A stretch of 64,000 bases of DNA from VFKU01 sp964620045 (GTDB taxonomy: Bacteria > Hydrogenedentota > Hydrogenedentia > Hydrogenedentales > GCA-2746185), in the NCBI GenBank assembly GCA_964620045.1, contig CAZUJL010000002.1, positions 62,001 through 126,000 of the forward strand, read 5' to 3'. Positions 51,201-58,516 of the stretch are shown here, one piece after another (positions within the stretch are counted from its first letter, which is position 1; the number at the start of each line of letters is the position of its first letter). A model generated the notes under the pieces. The model did not search any database. It worked only from the letters and a program-made list of their open reading frames with translations, and was not told the origin of the DNA. Position numbers and translations under genes: made by a program.

Positions 51201-51443
51201 CATTTCGTGCTGGGGCCCGGCGAGCCGCTCACAGGCCATGTCGAACTCGGACGATTCTCGTGGAGACTCGCGGACCCCACGCCTGCGATATCCGCGCTGC
51301 GGTGGTATGTGCTGTATCCCGATCTGCGCGTGCTGTGGGGAAGCAACGTGGATGTCCCCACGAACGACATCGAGGTGCAACTGGACAAGCTGGGGGTGAA
51401 GGCCGTGCCGGCACAGCCGCTGGACCCTTCGTACATGCTGTGA
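48210..51443 (+). CDS. Very large secreted protein with propeller-like, TSP3 and IPT domains
   Basis: A 1077-residue exported protein. ATG at 48210 is followed by a signal peptide (AVCSVAALWAILCALAAPADD). Residues about 30-420 look like a WD40-type propeller. A Rossmann-like part (about 570-745, LLDYVSGGGGLLVVAGH) resembles the glutamine-amidotransferase-like fold seen in DUF4350 proteins. Near 749 calcium-binding thrombospondin type 3 repeats follow (DSDNDGLRDD, DTDGDGVWDG, DTDGDGLFDG). Then come an IPT/TIG domain (about 830-915) and a beta-rich C-terminus. Likely surface attachment or matrix; no catalytic motif found. Confidence 0.7.
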   Translation: MIYLRPIPRAVCSVAALWAILCALAAPADDALLILCQQRTVRGEPAGLQAQIYAPSDAPPREAALVLPQSQLVQPMQPLFGGEWIALLTRDVTRTVPSASADSRQELILLRTAPLERLYTPWTSEWEVAAVIAEPTPIGDVCRLILLEKRIGAEAPPRGRVRVVGLRLSDNGRRFTLLGQWDLHGVPAIGAARWQSGQLYVACEGPRSGTAAIVAIDLNSGEQRYVPVKASREAALASSPAALAIVGDGAHLTLLESAFSLERRDGGRTSTVRLLDATTLQDVGPSVGIPGAMPRGAFMAASSSGEVVVNTMDHATGFAYTTAFTTGSEELRKSNEWSFRDVVGQPPNVALSPDGVRMAVAGGKSLLLQGPDSSTRATYQTQDTIEALTWTNDALYVADGPRLRRIPNDSEALSLELHRFNGFVVDMLPIATNTMPARRPHISLGLPPRVLLDADTPGRSRCVLPIALPPNAHVQLTYDERAAPWLAATIDESADSGPRATISLNTQSMQQPGEYRTRVMVRAHRTPTSKPVVVAEEWFDVVATSFAKGTRAVEWQSVEHFGALTRLLSEAPMHLSQRERRGPIAQAPQGSAAVVVRLEDVARGAITRQVLLDYVSGGGGLLVVAGHAPEIAGEGLRRWLEPLGLLIDPQHEVSGNFAIPKTPFALFGMDQLAIASGAYIETTRPMEFSVPGSEPNTSTLAFTQHGYGRLAVLASEYPLDDAALTRGENRRFARALFEWLTGAHAAVRDSDNDGLRDDIEDANGNAEKDMHETDYLSPDTDGDGVWDGVEDTNLNGLVDEGETDPRRADTDGDGLFDGADSDPLPPAGAPAILAVQPLGGPAEGGTFVELTGRNLPVNPQVWFGERRASVVFRADSTRVVAATPPRIFRELTGPMGIRIADPLDKNDYVLKEAYTYQPPSAVTLTLTPIARVQRAYDGYRGIIALSLDIPDVRLDAAAFFLRTDPSLEAMEGQFGRSLALARAGRTLQLTRYGASEFHFVLGPGEPLTGHVELGRFSWRLADPTPAISALRWYVLYPDLRVLWGSNVDVPTNDIEVQLDKLGVKAVPAQPLDPSYML

Positions 51444-51496
51444 CATTCGATCCGCACCGGGCATAGAATGGCCGTGGTGCACGTGGAGCCTCCGAA

Positions 51497-52330
51497 ATGA
51501 ATACCGCCGCCTGGAGTCTGGCGCTGAAGAATGTGCTGCTGCCGGTATTTTGCCGGCAATGCGGCTGCGCGTTGCTGACAGAAGAAAACGGATTTTTCTG
51601 TCCGGCGTGCTGGGCGTCCGTGGAACGGATTGAGCGACCATTTTGCAGCATCTGCGGTCTGCCGCACCGCGAGCGGCTGGGTTTCGATCTCGTCACACGA
51701 GACTATCCCTGCGCCGATTGCCGTGCCGCGGGCACGCCGCCGTACCGGCGTGTGTGGGCCGCGTGCGACTATCACGGCGCGATCGCCGAGGCCATCAAAT
51801 TACTGAAATTCAATGCGCGTCCGCGCCTTGCGTCGACGCTGGCGGAGGAAATCGTGAACTATGCCGAACGGGAAATGGACGTCGACGTGTACGATGCCAT
51901 CATTCCGGTGCCGCTGCACCGTGTGCGGCGCCGCGCGCGCGGGTACAATCAGGCGGAACTGATCGCGACCCATGTGACGCGCGCGTTTCCCCGGGCACGC
52001 ATGGATGTGTCATTGCGGCGCATCCGGCCAACGCACGTGCAAAGCCGATTGACGAGCGCCTCGGCCCGTCGCGAGAATGTGCGCGGCGCGTTTGCCGTCG
52101 ATCGAGAAAAGTCATTCGAGGGCGAAACCGTACTGCTGGTAGACGATGTGGTGACGACCGGCGGCACGGTCGCCGAGTGCGCGCAGGCACTCAAGCGCGC
52201 CGGAGCGAAGATAGTGGACGTGATCACCGTGGCTAAACCAGCAGTGATTTGGGACTACAATGAACGGAATATGACTGCGGTAGAACCGGCGCTCGTATCC
52301 GGGCCGTGGCCGATGGGCCGGGCGCCGTAA
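51497..52330 (+). CDS. comF: ComF family phosphoribosyltransferase-like protein
   Basis: A 277-residue protein. The N-terminal zinc module has three Cys pairs (CRQCGC, CPACW, CSICG) within the first 60 residues. The rest is a type I phosphoribosyltransferase domain with the PRPP-binding loop VLLVDDVVTTGGTVAE near residue 215. The usual RARGYNQAELIA block comes before it. ComF is needed for DNA uptake in transformable bacteria; its exact reaction is not settled. It lies 1.4 kb upstream of comEC on the same strand. Confidence 0.9.
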   Translation: MNTAAWSLALKNVLLPVFCRQCGCALLTEENGFFCPACWASVERIERPFCSICGLPHRERLGFDLVTRDYPCADCRAAGTPPYRRVWAACDYHGAIAEAIKLLKFNARPRLASTLAEEIVNYAEREMDVDVYDAIIPVPLHRVRRRARGYNQAELIATHVTRAFPRARMDVSLRRIRPTHVQSRLTSASARRENVRGAFAVDREKSFEGETVLLVDDVVTTGGTVAECAQALKRAGAKIVDVITVAKPAVIWDYNERNMTAVEPALVSGPWPMGRAP

Positions 52331-52340
52331 GGAGATACAT

Positions 52341-52559
52341 ATGGCTCTAAAAGAATGCTTTGGCCAATTGGCCAATATGAAAATTGTGCACAACAATAGC
52401 ACGCGGAAGCACTATCTGCGCGTTGACGACGAGAAACTCAAGGAATGCGATCGGTGCCCGCTGTTCAACAAATGCATGTTTCTCAAGTACAATGAAGTGA
52501 TTAAGGATTTGCTGGAGCTGGTCAACGATCAGGCGGATGCGGGCAAGCCGCGCCTGTGA
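52341..52559 (+). CDS. Small Cys-motif protein of unknown function
   Basis: A 72-residue protein, not a family I can name. It has a C-x2-C-x5-C motif (CDRCPLFNKC) near residues 36-45 plus an earlier Cys6, so four Cys could hold zinc or an iron-sulfur centre. The rest is helical and charged (VIKDLLELVNDQADAG). AAGGAG lies seven to eight bases before the ATG, a strong ribosome site. It starts ten bases after comF and is probably co-transcribed with it. Its stop lies one base from the convergent gene stop. Confidence 0.65.
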   Translation: MALKECFGQLANMKIVHNNSTRKHYLRVDDEKLKECDRCPLFNKCMFLKYNEVIKDLLELVNDQADAGKPRL

Positions 52560-52560
52560 T

Positions 52561-52749
52561 CTAGCGAATGTCCGCCGTGAATTGCTGTATTAAAGCGTTG
52601 ATGCCGTTGAGTTTCTTCAGTTTAAGAGAGCGGTAGTTCAGCACTTTTAGTTTTTGTTTCGCATCCGACTCGTCCTGCGCGACGACCGTGCCGACTTCTT
52701 CCACTTCCTCGCCCCGTTTCAACAGCGCATAATACCTGTAGACAGACAC
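52561..52749 (-). CDS. Small protein of unknown function
   Basis: A 62-residue protein starting with GTG at 52749. It begins with a strand (YRYYALLKRGEEVEEVGTVV), then a helix (AQDESDAKQKLKVLN), then a basic segment. The pattern YYALLKRGEE...VVAQDESDAKQKL resembles small beta-alpha-beta domains but I cannot assign a family. Its Shine-Dalgarno AAGGAG is one half of a 14-bp palindrome (52753-52766), about 11 bases from the start, a little far. Confidence 0.5.
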   Translation of the reverse strand: MSVYRYYALLKRGEEVEEVGTVVAQDESDAKQKLKVLNYRSLKLKKLNGINALIQQFTADIR

Positions 52750-52752
52750 GGT

Positions 52753-52766
52753 AAGGAGCGCTCCTT
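52753..52766. promoter_or_regulatory. 14-bp palindrome holding ribosome sites on both strands
   Basis: AAGGAGCGCTCCTT is its own reverse complement. The plus strand AAGGAG is eight bases before an ATG at 52767; the minus strand AAGGAG is 11 bases before the GTG at 52749. Confidence 0.5.
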
Positions 52767-52853
52767 ATGACCGCGGACGCGGTGCGCGATGCCTATCTCG
52801 ACCCACTCGCCCCAAGGGCAGGAATATACCCGCCAAACATTTTGATTGTGTGA
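52767..52853 (+). CDS. Possible 28-residue small ORF or leader peptide
   Basis: ATG at 52767 has AAGGAG at ideal spacing and opens 28 codons (MTADAVRDAYLDPL...) before TGA. It lies upstream of comEC on the same strand. There is no homology argument, and the palindrome could be fortuitous. It could be a leader peptide or noise. Confidence 0.25.
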   Translation: MTADAVRDAYLDPLAPRAGIYPPNILIV

Positions 52854-52938
52854 TAATCCCACAAGATTTTCAAGCAGTAATCTATAAAACGAGGAGAACC
52901 CTGCAATCCGACGGCCACTCGTAACGGCAGCGATCGGC

Positions 52939-55284
52939 ATGGGCCTCGGAATCTTGGCCGCGTCCGCGGGACGCACTGGTCCTTTATGGATAGCCGCGCT
53001 GGCCGCAGCCGCGGCATTGGGTGCATTTTTTCTGTGGCGGACGAGTCCCCGCAGTGCAGCCGTCGCGTTAGCAATCCTGTTCACGACGAGCGGTGTGCTG
53101 TATTGGCACGCGCGCCACGATGGAGCACCGGGAGACGCATTGGCGCGCGATGCTGCCGGACAGGACCTCGCCACGCGTTATGTTTTGGAAGGCCGTGTCG
53201 ACAGCCCGGACATCTGGTTGCCGGGGCAGGAGTACTTCGCGTTTGTGTTGCGCGTGGATTCCGCAGAGCGCAACGGCCAGCAGCTCGCTGTAAACGGCGG
53301 CGTGCTTGTGCGCTGGAGCGATCCGGGGCGCGCGCTGTATGAACGCGAACGGGTGCGCGTGCAGGCGCCCCTGGATCTGGCGATCGGCACGGTAAATCCC
53401 GGCGTACAGAGCATGGAAGATTACTACCGGCGCTACGGAGTCCACAGCGCCGTGCGCGTCGAGGGTGCGGATGCGGTGCAGGCGGTAGGCCATCCGCCGC
53501 GATTCTCCGTCGTATATATCTTCTCGAAATTCCGTGGCTATCTCGCGCGGCAGCTCGCGGAAGTCGTGCCGGCATCGAGTTTGCCGCTCGTGCTAACGAT
53601 TTGGCTCGGCGATCGGCGCCGTCTGGATACAGAGACGTATCAGACCTTCATCGATTCCGGCACGGCGCACGTGCTCGCGGTGTCGGGTGTGCACGTTTCG
53701 CTGATGTTCGTAACGCTCACGATGCTGTTCCCGCCCGGGCCGGATCTGCGCCGAGCGCGCATCCGCGCGGTGTTGATGTTGCTGGTGATTGGCGCCTTCG
53801 TCGTCGTGACCGGCGGGCGCGTGTCCAGCGTGCGCGCCGCCTTGATGGTGGCGGTGTATCTCGCGGCCGACTGGTTTGGCCGTGAGCGCGACACGCCCAC
53901 GGCGTTGTCCATTGCCGGTATTGGGTTTCTGCTCTGGGATCCGGATCTGTTGTTCGACGTCGGCTTCCAGCTTTCGTTTCTCAGCGTGGCGTCGATTCTG
54001 CTGTTTGGCGAAGCGTTTGGAAGTCTCACGGAGCGCGTGCCGCAGCGACTTCGGTTTCCCGCCGCGGCGACGCTTGCCGTGCAATTGCTGCCGTTGCCGT
54101 TCGCGATTCGTGCATTCCATGTGTTGCCGCTCATCGCGCCGCTGGCGAATCTCGTGGTGATCCCGGTGACTACGGTGCTGCTGTGGGTCGGATTCGTGGC
54201 CGCGCTCGCCGCGATCGTGATCCCGCCCGCGGCCGTGATTCTGGGCCAGACGCTGCACTTGCTCGCGCAAGCCACGCTCTGGATGGCCGAGTGGTCCGCG
54301 CGACCCGGCTGGGCACATGTAAATTTATCCGCGCCGACGGGCGTCGCTATCGCATTGTATTGCACCGCAATGCTGTTGTTGCGCGCCGCCGTTACACCGG
54401 CGCGCGGACGCGTGTGGTATGCGCTTGGATGCATCGCGGCGCTGGCGCTGTGTGCCGTGGTGTGGCAACCCCTAAGGCCGACGCCGGAGATGACGGTGAT
54501 CGATGTCGGCCACGGCGACGCGATCTTTGTGCGCGCTCCGGATGGGGCCACGATGCTGGTGGACGCCGGCAACGCCTCCGAGTATGTCGATCACGGCCGG
54601 CGCACGGTCGCGCCATTTTTGTGGGCGAATCACGAGACCCGTTTGCACGCGCTCATGGTGACGCACCCCGACGCGGACCACATCGGCGGGGCGATATATA
54701 TCGTCGAAAACATATCCGTTGGCACGCTGATTCTGGGCGCGCATCCGTTTCCCGGCACGCTGGAGGACGAACTGCTCGCGGCCTGCGAACGGCGCGGCGT
54801 GCCGGTGAAGCGCGTCGCGCGGGGCGATCAGTTTGCGCTCGGCGATGCGCTGGTGGAAGTCATGCATCCGCCGCGAGAGGTTGCCGAAGGATTGAGTGAG
54901 AATGATCTGTCGGTTGTGGCACGCGTGTCGTGGAGCGGTTTCAGTGCGCTGCTCACCGGCGATGTCGAGTCGGACGGCGAGGCGTCATTGCAAGGGGTTG
55001 ATGTTCGCGCGCGGGTGCTGAAAGTGCCGCATCATGGCTCGGGCACATCGAGTTCGCTCGCGCTGCTGGAGGCCGTGCAGCCCGAGTTGGCCGTCGTGTC
55101 TGTTGCGCCGCGCGGGCGGTTCAGCGTGTTGCGCGAAGAGGTCGTGCAGCGGTACAAAGATCGCCACATTTCATTTCTGCGGACGGATATTGGCGGTGGC
55201 GTGCGGATTCTGTGGAACGCAGGCGATCTTCAGATCGCTCAGGCGCGCGTATCGCGCGGATATGTTGTGCGCGAAGCGCCTTAG
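52939..55284 (+). CDS. comEC: DNA internalisation protein ComEC/Rec2
   Basis: At least 781 residues; inner-membrane channel that carries single-stranded DNA into the cell during transformation. It has an N-terminal DUF4131-like region (about 25-160), the multi-helix competence domain (about 190-450, with DSGTAHVLAVSGVHVSLMF), and a C-terminal metallo-beta-lactamase domain (TVIDVGHGDAIFV, THPDADHIGGA, KVPHHGSG). The coordinates use the first ATG, which has no ribosome site. The sequence RRPLVTAAIG, typical of ComEC N-termini, lies just upstream in frame, preceded by an ATC codon (52906) with GAGGAG nine bases before it. The true start may be there. Confidence 0.93.
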   Translation: MGLGILAASAGRTGPLWIAALAAAAALGAFFLWRTSPRSAAVALAILFTTSGVLYWHARHDGAPGDALARDAAGQDLATRYVLEGRVDSPDIWLPGQEYFAFVLRVDSAERNGQQLAVNGGVLVRWSDPGRALYERERVRVQAPLDLAIGTVNPGVQSMEDYYRRYGVHSAVRVEGADAVQAVGHPPRFSVVYIFSKFRGYLARQLAEVVPASSLPLVLTIWLGDRRRLDTETYQTFIDSGTAHVLAVSGVHVSLMFVTLTMLFPPGPDLRRARIRAVLMLLVIGAFVVVTGGRVSSVRAALMVAVYLAADWFGRERDTPTALSIAGIGFLLWDPDLLFDVGFQLSFLSVASILLFGEAFGSLTERVPQRLRFPAAATLAVQLLPLPFAIRAFHVLPLIAPLANLVVIPVTTVLLWVGFVAALAAIVIPPAAVILGQTLHLLAQATLWMAEWSARPGWAHVNLSAPTGVAIALYCTAMLLLRAAVTPARGRVWYALGCIAALALCAVVWQPLRPTPEMTVIDVGHGDAIFVRAPDGATMLVDAGNASEYVDHGRRTVAPFLWANHETRLHALMVTHPDADHIGGAIYIVENISVGTLILGAHPFPGTLEDELLAACERRGVPVKRVARGDQFALGDALVEVMHPPREVAEGLSENDLSVVARVSWSGFSALLTGDVESDGEASLQGVDVRARVLKVPHHGSGTSSSLALLEAVQPELAVVSVAPRGRFSVLREEVVQRYKDRHISFLRTDIGGGVRILWNAGDLQIAQARVSRGYVVREAP

Positions 55285-55613
55285 CTTTTCACGGCTATGC
55301 GGATCGATTCGATCGCGAGCGCGTTCAGCCGCGTGGCGTCTTCAATGACTTCGACCGGCACTTCAAAATAGTTCTTTAGCGTCTGTTTCGCGCGCGGCTG
55401 GAACGCGGCCGAACCCCACTCCTCGTACTGCGCGCGCGTCGTGTCGTCGGTTTTGAAGTATAGCCGGCCATCGTAAACGATGCCGAAGAACACCTGGCCT
55501 TCGTAGAGGCCATAGCCGCCGAACATTGGCCGGTAGAGCGCCGCGTCGAGCTGCGTAAGCTGATCGCAGATGAACTCGACGAAGTCGTCGTCCTTGCGCG
55601 ATGTCGGGATCAC
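55281..55613 (-). CDS. TfoX N-terminal domain protein
   Basis: A 110-residue protein that is a single TfoX-N domain: QLTQLDAALYRPMFGGYGLY near the N-terminus, then FFGIVYDGRLYFKTDD and the C-terminal KNYFEVPVEVIEDATRLNAL. TfoX/Sxy in Gammaproteobacteria activates competence genes with CRP and has a second C-terminal domain that is absent here. Many bacteria carry TfoX-N alone with unknown role. Its stop overlaps the comEC stop by four bases (TTAG), on the opposite strand. Confidence 0.88.
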   Translation of the reverse strand: MIPTSRKDDDFVEFICDQLTQLDAALYRPMFGGYGLYEGQVFFGIVYDGRLYFKTDDTTRAQYEEWGSAAFQPRAKQTLKNYFEVPVEVIEDATRLNALAIESIRIAVKS

Positions 55614-55631
55614 GCCCGCCCCTCCGCGAGA

Positions 55632-57563
55632 TTACTTCCCCGCGAGCTTCCGGATGCGTTTGAGGATGTCGTCCGGCGCGAGGCCCTGGTGCGGCACTTG
55701 TTCAGCCTGGCCGCCCGCGCCCGCGCGCGTGACGCCCATGCGGCCGTAGGCGGGCCGCAGGCCGCGCTCGAGCAGCCAGGTGCCGTAGCGCACGCCGAGG
55801 CCCGTTTCCACGTTCTGGCCTTCGACCAGCAGCGCGAACTTCGTCGCGCCGACGCGCTTGAGCATGTCTTCGTCGGCGACGTTCAGCGTGGCTTTGTTGA
55901 TCAGGCCGACATCAATGCCCTCCGCGCGCGCACGCTCGACGGCGTCCAGCGAGCGGTATAGCATCTCGCCGAAGGAGACTACGTAGCCGTCCTTGCCTTC
56001 GCGGATGAGGTCGTCCTTGCCGGAGACGAAGCTGTACTTGTCGTCGAAGAAACGCGAGCCGTCCGCGCGCAGGATATAGGGCACCTTCGAGCGCGTCGTG
56101 AACACGAAGCGCAGGCCTTCGTCGCCATACACTTTTTCGACCGCGGCCTTGAGTTGCGCCGCGTCGGCGGCGAAGTAGAGCCGCGTTTTGTCGCCCAGCA
56201 CGAGACCGTTGTTCGCGAAGAACACGTTGATGCCGAAGTGGCAGGTGTTGTCGGAGATTTCGTCGACGCCCGCGTGCGAGAAGTGGCACAGCACGTTCGC
56301 GTCGTTCATGCGCGCCATCGTGATCTCGGAGACGATCATTTCGAGGAAGGCCGAGAAGGTGCTGAACACGCCCTGCTTGCCTTTTTCGAAGCCGAAGCCC
56401 GCCGCCGCCGAGAAGTTGCCGCGCTCCATCACGCCGCCGAGGCAGAACACATCCGGATTTTTTTCTCGGATGGCCTTGAGACCCGTGGAGCCTTCGAGGT
56501 CGGAGTCAATCACGAAGATGGATTTCTTGCGATCTTCCGGCGAGAGCTTCGCCAGAATCCCGTTGATAATGTTGCCGAATTCCGTGCGATTGCTGGCCGT
56601 TTCGGGCGTGGAGCCTTTGTAGGTCGCGCTGCTCTTCGGCGTGGTGAGACCCTTGAGGCAATCGACGCACGCGGTGAGCTTGCGCGCTTCGAGGTACGTG
56701 ATCGCGTTGTCCTTCGGGATCACGTCGTGGCCCTTGTGCGTGCCTTCGATGCCCGGGATCCCGGGTGCCATCGGCCGGCGATTGACGAGCGCGACCGGGC
56801 CAAGCGTCACGAACGCCTTCTGCATGCGGCTGTACAAGTCTTCGATGTCTTCCGGATCGCCCGTGAGCACGAGCAGGCCGTGACCTTCAAGCGTGCGCGC
56901 GAGGTCGTAGCCCGGCAGGTAATCTTTCGGGTGGCCCGCGATGGTTACGTTGTTATCGTCGAGCAACAATTTCACGTTGAGCTGCTGCGCGACCGCGAGG
57001 CGCGCGGCTTCGGCGTCGTTGCCTTCCATCTGCGAACCATCGGAGCCGAACAGCACAACCGCCTGCTGCGGATGCGCCTTGGCGACGCCGTTCACGAAGG
57101 GCCACATGTGGCCGAGGCGGCCGGAGCTGAACGTAACGCCCAGATGCGGATCGAGTTCGGGATGGCCATACAAGCCTTCGCCCGGCTCGCGGTAGTGCAT
57201 CAGTTTTTCAAACGGCATGATGCCGTTGAAGGCCGACATCGCATACTGAATCGCCACACGGTGGCCGGATTCATCGAACAGCGCGGGATACACCTTGCCA
57301 CCGCTGCCGCGGATGAAGCCGTCGGTGATGAGTACCTCCGGCACAAGGCCATACGCGCCGCCCGTGTGCCCCGCAAGACCCTTCACGCCGGCGACCGCCG
57401 TGAAGAACACGATCGTGTCGCGCACGATCTGGATGTTGGTCTTAAGCTGCGCCAGCTCGGCCGTGCTCAACGCCGCGCGCGCCGGGTCGAGCGACAACGG
57501 CTTGTACGCCGACACATCCAGGGGAAAGCCGTTGGTTTGCAGAGGTTTAATGTTCGTCGTCAC
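55632..57563 (-). CDS. Transketolase
   Basis: About 643 residues, normal for transketolase, which moves two-carbon units between sugar phosphates with thiamine diphosphate. Key parts: GLAGHTGGAYGLVPEVLITD near residue 60, the cofactor motif FGSDGSQMEGNDAEA with the later LNVKLLLDDNNV, and in the pyrimidine domain FGFEKGKQGVFSTFSAFLEM. GTG at 57563 gives a normal N-terminus (TTNIKPLQTNG), but no ribosome site is visible. The open frame continues upstream with unlikely sequence. The cys-rich and other insertions (ACVDCLKGLTTP) mark a less common subgroup. Confidence 0.9.
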   Translation of the reverse strand: MTTNIKPLQTNGFPLDVSAYKPLSLDPARAALSTAELAQLKTNIQIVRDTIVFFTAVAGVKGLAGHTGGAYGLVPEVLITDGFIRGSGGKVYPALFDESGHRVAIQYAMSAFNGIMPFEKLMHYREPGEGLYGHPELDPHLGVTFSSGRLGHMWPFVNGVAKAHPQQAVVLFGSDGSQMEGNDAEAARLAVAQQLNVKLLLDDNNVTIAGHPKDYLPGYDLARTLEGHGLLVLTGDPEDIEDLYSRMQKAFVTLGPVALVNRRPMAPGIPGIEGTHKGHDVIPKDNAITYLEARKLTACVDCLKGLTTPKSSATYKGSTPETASNRTEFGNIINGILAKLSPEDRKKSIFVIDSDLEGSTGLKAIREKNPDVFCLGGVMERGNFSAAAGFGFEKGKQGVFSTFSAFLEMIVSEITMARMNDANVLCHFSHAGVDEISDNTCHFGINVFFANNGLVLGDKTRLYFAADAAQLKAAVEKVYGDEGLRFVFTTRSKVPYILRADGSRFFDDKYSFVSGKDDLIREGKDGYVVSFGEMLYRSLDAVERARAEGIDVGLINKATLNVADEDMLKRVGATKFALLVEGQNVETGLGVRYGTWLLERGLRPAYGRMGVTRAGAGGQAEQVPHQGLAPDDILKRIRKLAGK

Positions 57564-57879
57564 GGTGATTTCGTCCAGACAGAGTTGCCGCCGATGAATA
57601 AATCCAATGGAATTCCGCGCCACAGCCGCAGAATGGCGGAGTATAGCCACCGTGCGTGCGGGTTTCCAGAATATCCCGCCGTTCCGTGTCGCCGCCACAC
57701 CGCGCCGAAGTCTCCTATACATGCGCAACCTTGTTGCACTGCACCTTGGGATTTGTGGGCGCGAAACAAGGGATCGATGTCGGAATCATGGCGTGGGAGA
57801 CAGTGACACGGCGATGCGGATCGTGTTGTAAACACAGGTGCGGGACAAGGAGTAAATTGTTGACAGTAAAGGCTTGGCT
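57564..57879. other. Gene-free stretch upstream of the transketolase gene
   Basis: About 316 bases between transketolase and the TetR gene. The minus strand has a TATACT box (57645-57640) about 80 bases before the transketolase start, with only a weak -35. A small inverted repeat GTGTT-GTA-AACAC lies near 57823-57835. I see no convincing gene, RNA fold or terminator. Confidence 0.5.
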
Positions 57880-58431
57880 TCAGGCCAACTTCACGACATC
57901 GAGGATCGGGCGTGACGATTTGCGGACGCGGGAGAGAATGAGGGCGCCTTCCATGGCCATCACGATCAGTTCGGCCTTGGACTTGGCATCGCGCTGCGGG
58001 GTGCCGGATTTTTCGTAGACACCGGCCACGATTTCGATCCAGGAGTCATAGGCTTGCTGGCAGGCGCCGGTGATGGGTTTGCTCTTGGGCACGGTTTCGA
58101 GCAGCGTCGTGGTGACTGGTGAACCGGAACGAAAGTCGGATTCCGCCATCCAGCCGGCCATGGTTTTGCAATAGGCCTGCAGGAACGCGCGCGGCGTCGC
58201 GTGGCGGCTGGCCAAGCCCGTGAGCATCTCAAGCATAAGACCGCCCGCCATATCCACGGCTGCCGCGCCGAGTGCCTCTTTCCCGTCCGGGAAGTAGTAG
58301 TACATCGAGCCCTTGGGCGCGCCACTTTCCTTGAGGATTTGTTGCAAGCCGGTGGAGGCGTAGCCCTGGCGGCGGAACAGGCGCATGGCGGTGCGCACGA
58401 GGTTGTGCTTGTGGGTCTCTGACTTGCGCAT
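57880..58431 (-). CDS. TetR-family transcriptional regulator (LmrA/YxaF-like)
   Basis: About 183 residues from the ATG at 58431. The N-terminal helix-turn-helix contains LVRTAMRLFRRQGYASTGLQ and ILKESGAPKGSMYYYFPDGKEALG, the LmrA/YxaF subgroup form (PKGSxYYYFPxGKE). The C-terminal ligand domain includes TLLETVPKSKPITGACQQAYDSW. It faces the crotonase gene across a 90-bp gap with overlapping promoters and an operator-like palindrome. It probably represses both genes. An earlier ATG (58467) would overlap the -10 region and is less likely. Confidence 0.85.
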   Translation of the reverse strand: MRKSETHKHNLVRTAMRLFRRQGYASTGLQQILKESGAPKGSMYYYFPDGKEALGAAAVDMAGGLMLEMLTGLASRHATPRAFLQAYCKTMAGWMAESDFRSGSPVTTTLLETVPKSKPITGACQQAYDSWIEIVAGVYEKSGTPQRDAKSKAELIVMAMEGALILSRVRKSSRPILDVVKLA

Positions 58432-58462
58432 GCGCAAAAGAATAAATGGGCAGACGATTGAT

Positions 58463-58491
58463 TTCAAATTATAATGACTGGTCTATATAAT
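58463..58491 (+). promoter_or_regulatory. Crotonase promoter with LmrA/YxaF-like operator
   Basis: TTCAAA (58463-58468), 17 bp, TATAAT (58486-58491). The spacer is filled by ATTATAATGACTGGTCTA (58468-58485), which fits the B. subtilis LmrA/YxaF box AWTATAtagaNYGgTCTA as I remember it in 16 of 18 positions. A TATAAT on the minus strand (58473-58468) serves the regulator gene. Confidence 0.65.
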
Positions 58492-58516
58492 TCTATAACC
58501 TTCGGAGGATCTAGTT

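Noticed and set aside
52332..52345. AAGGAGATACATATG in front of the small Cys protein resembles a pET-type vector ribosome site
   Set aside because: It differs from the vector sequence, is flanked by native coding sequence on both sides, and such sites arise naturally.
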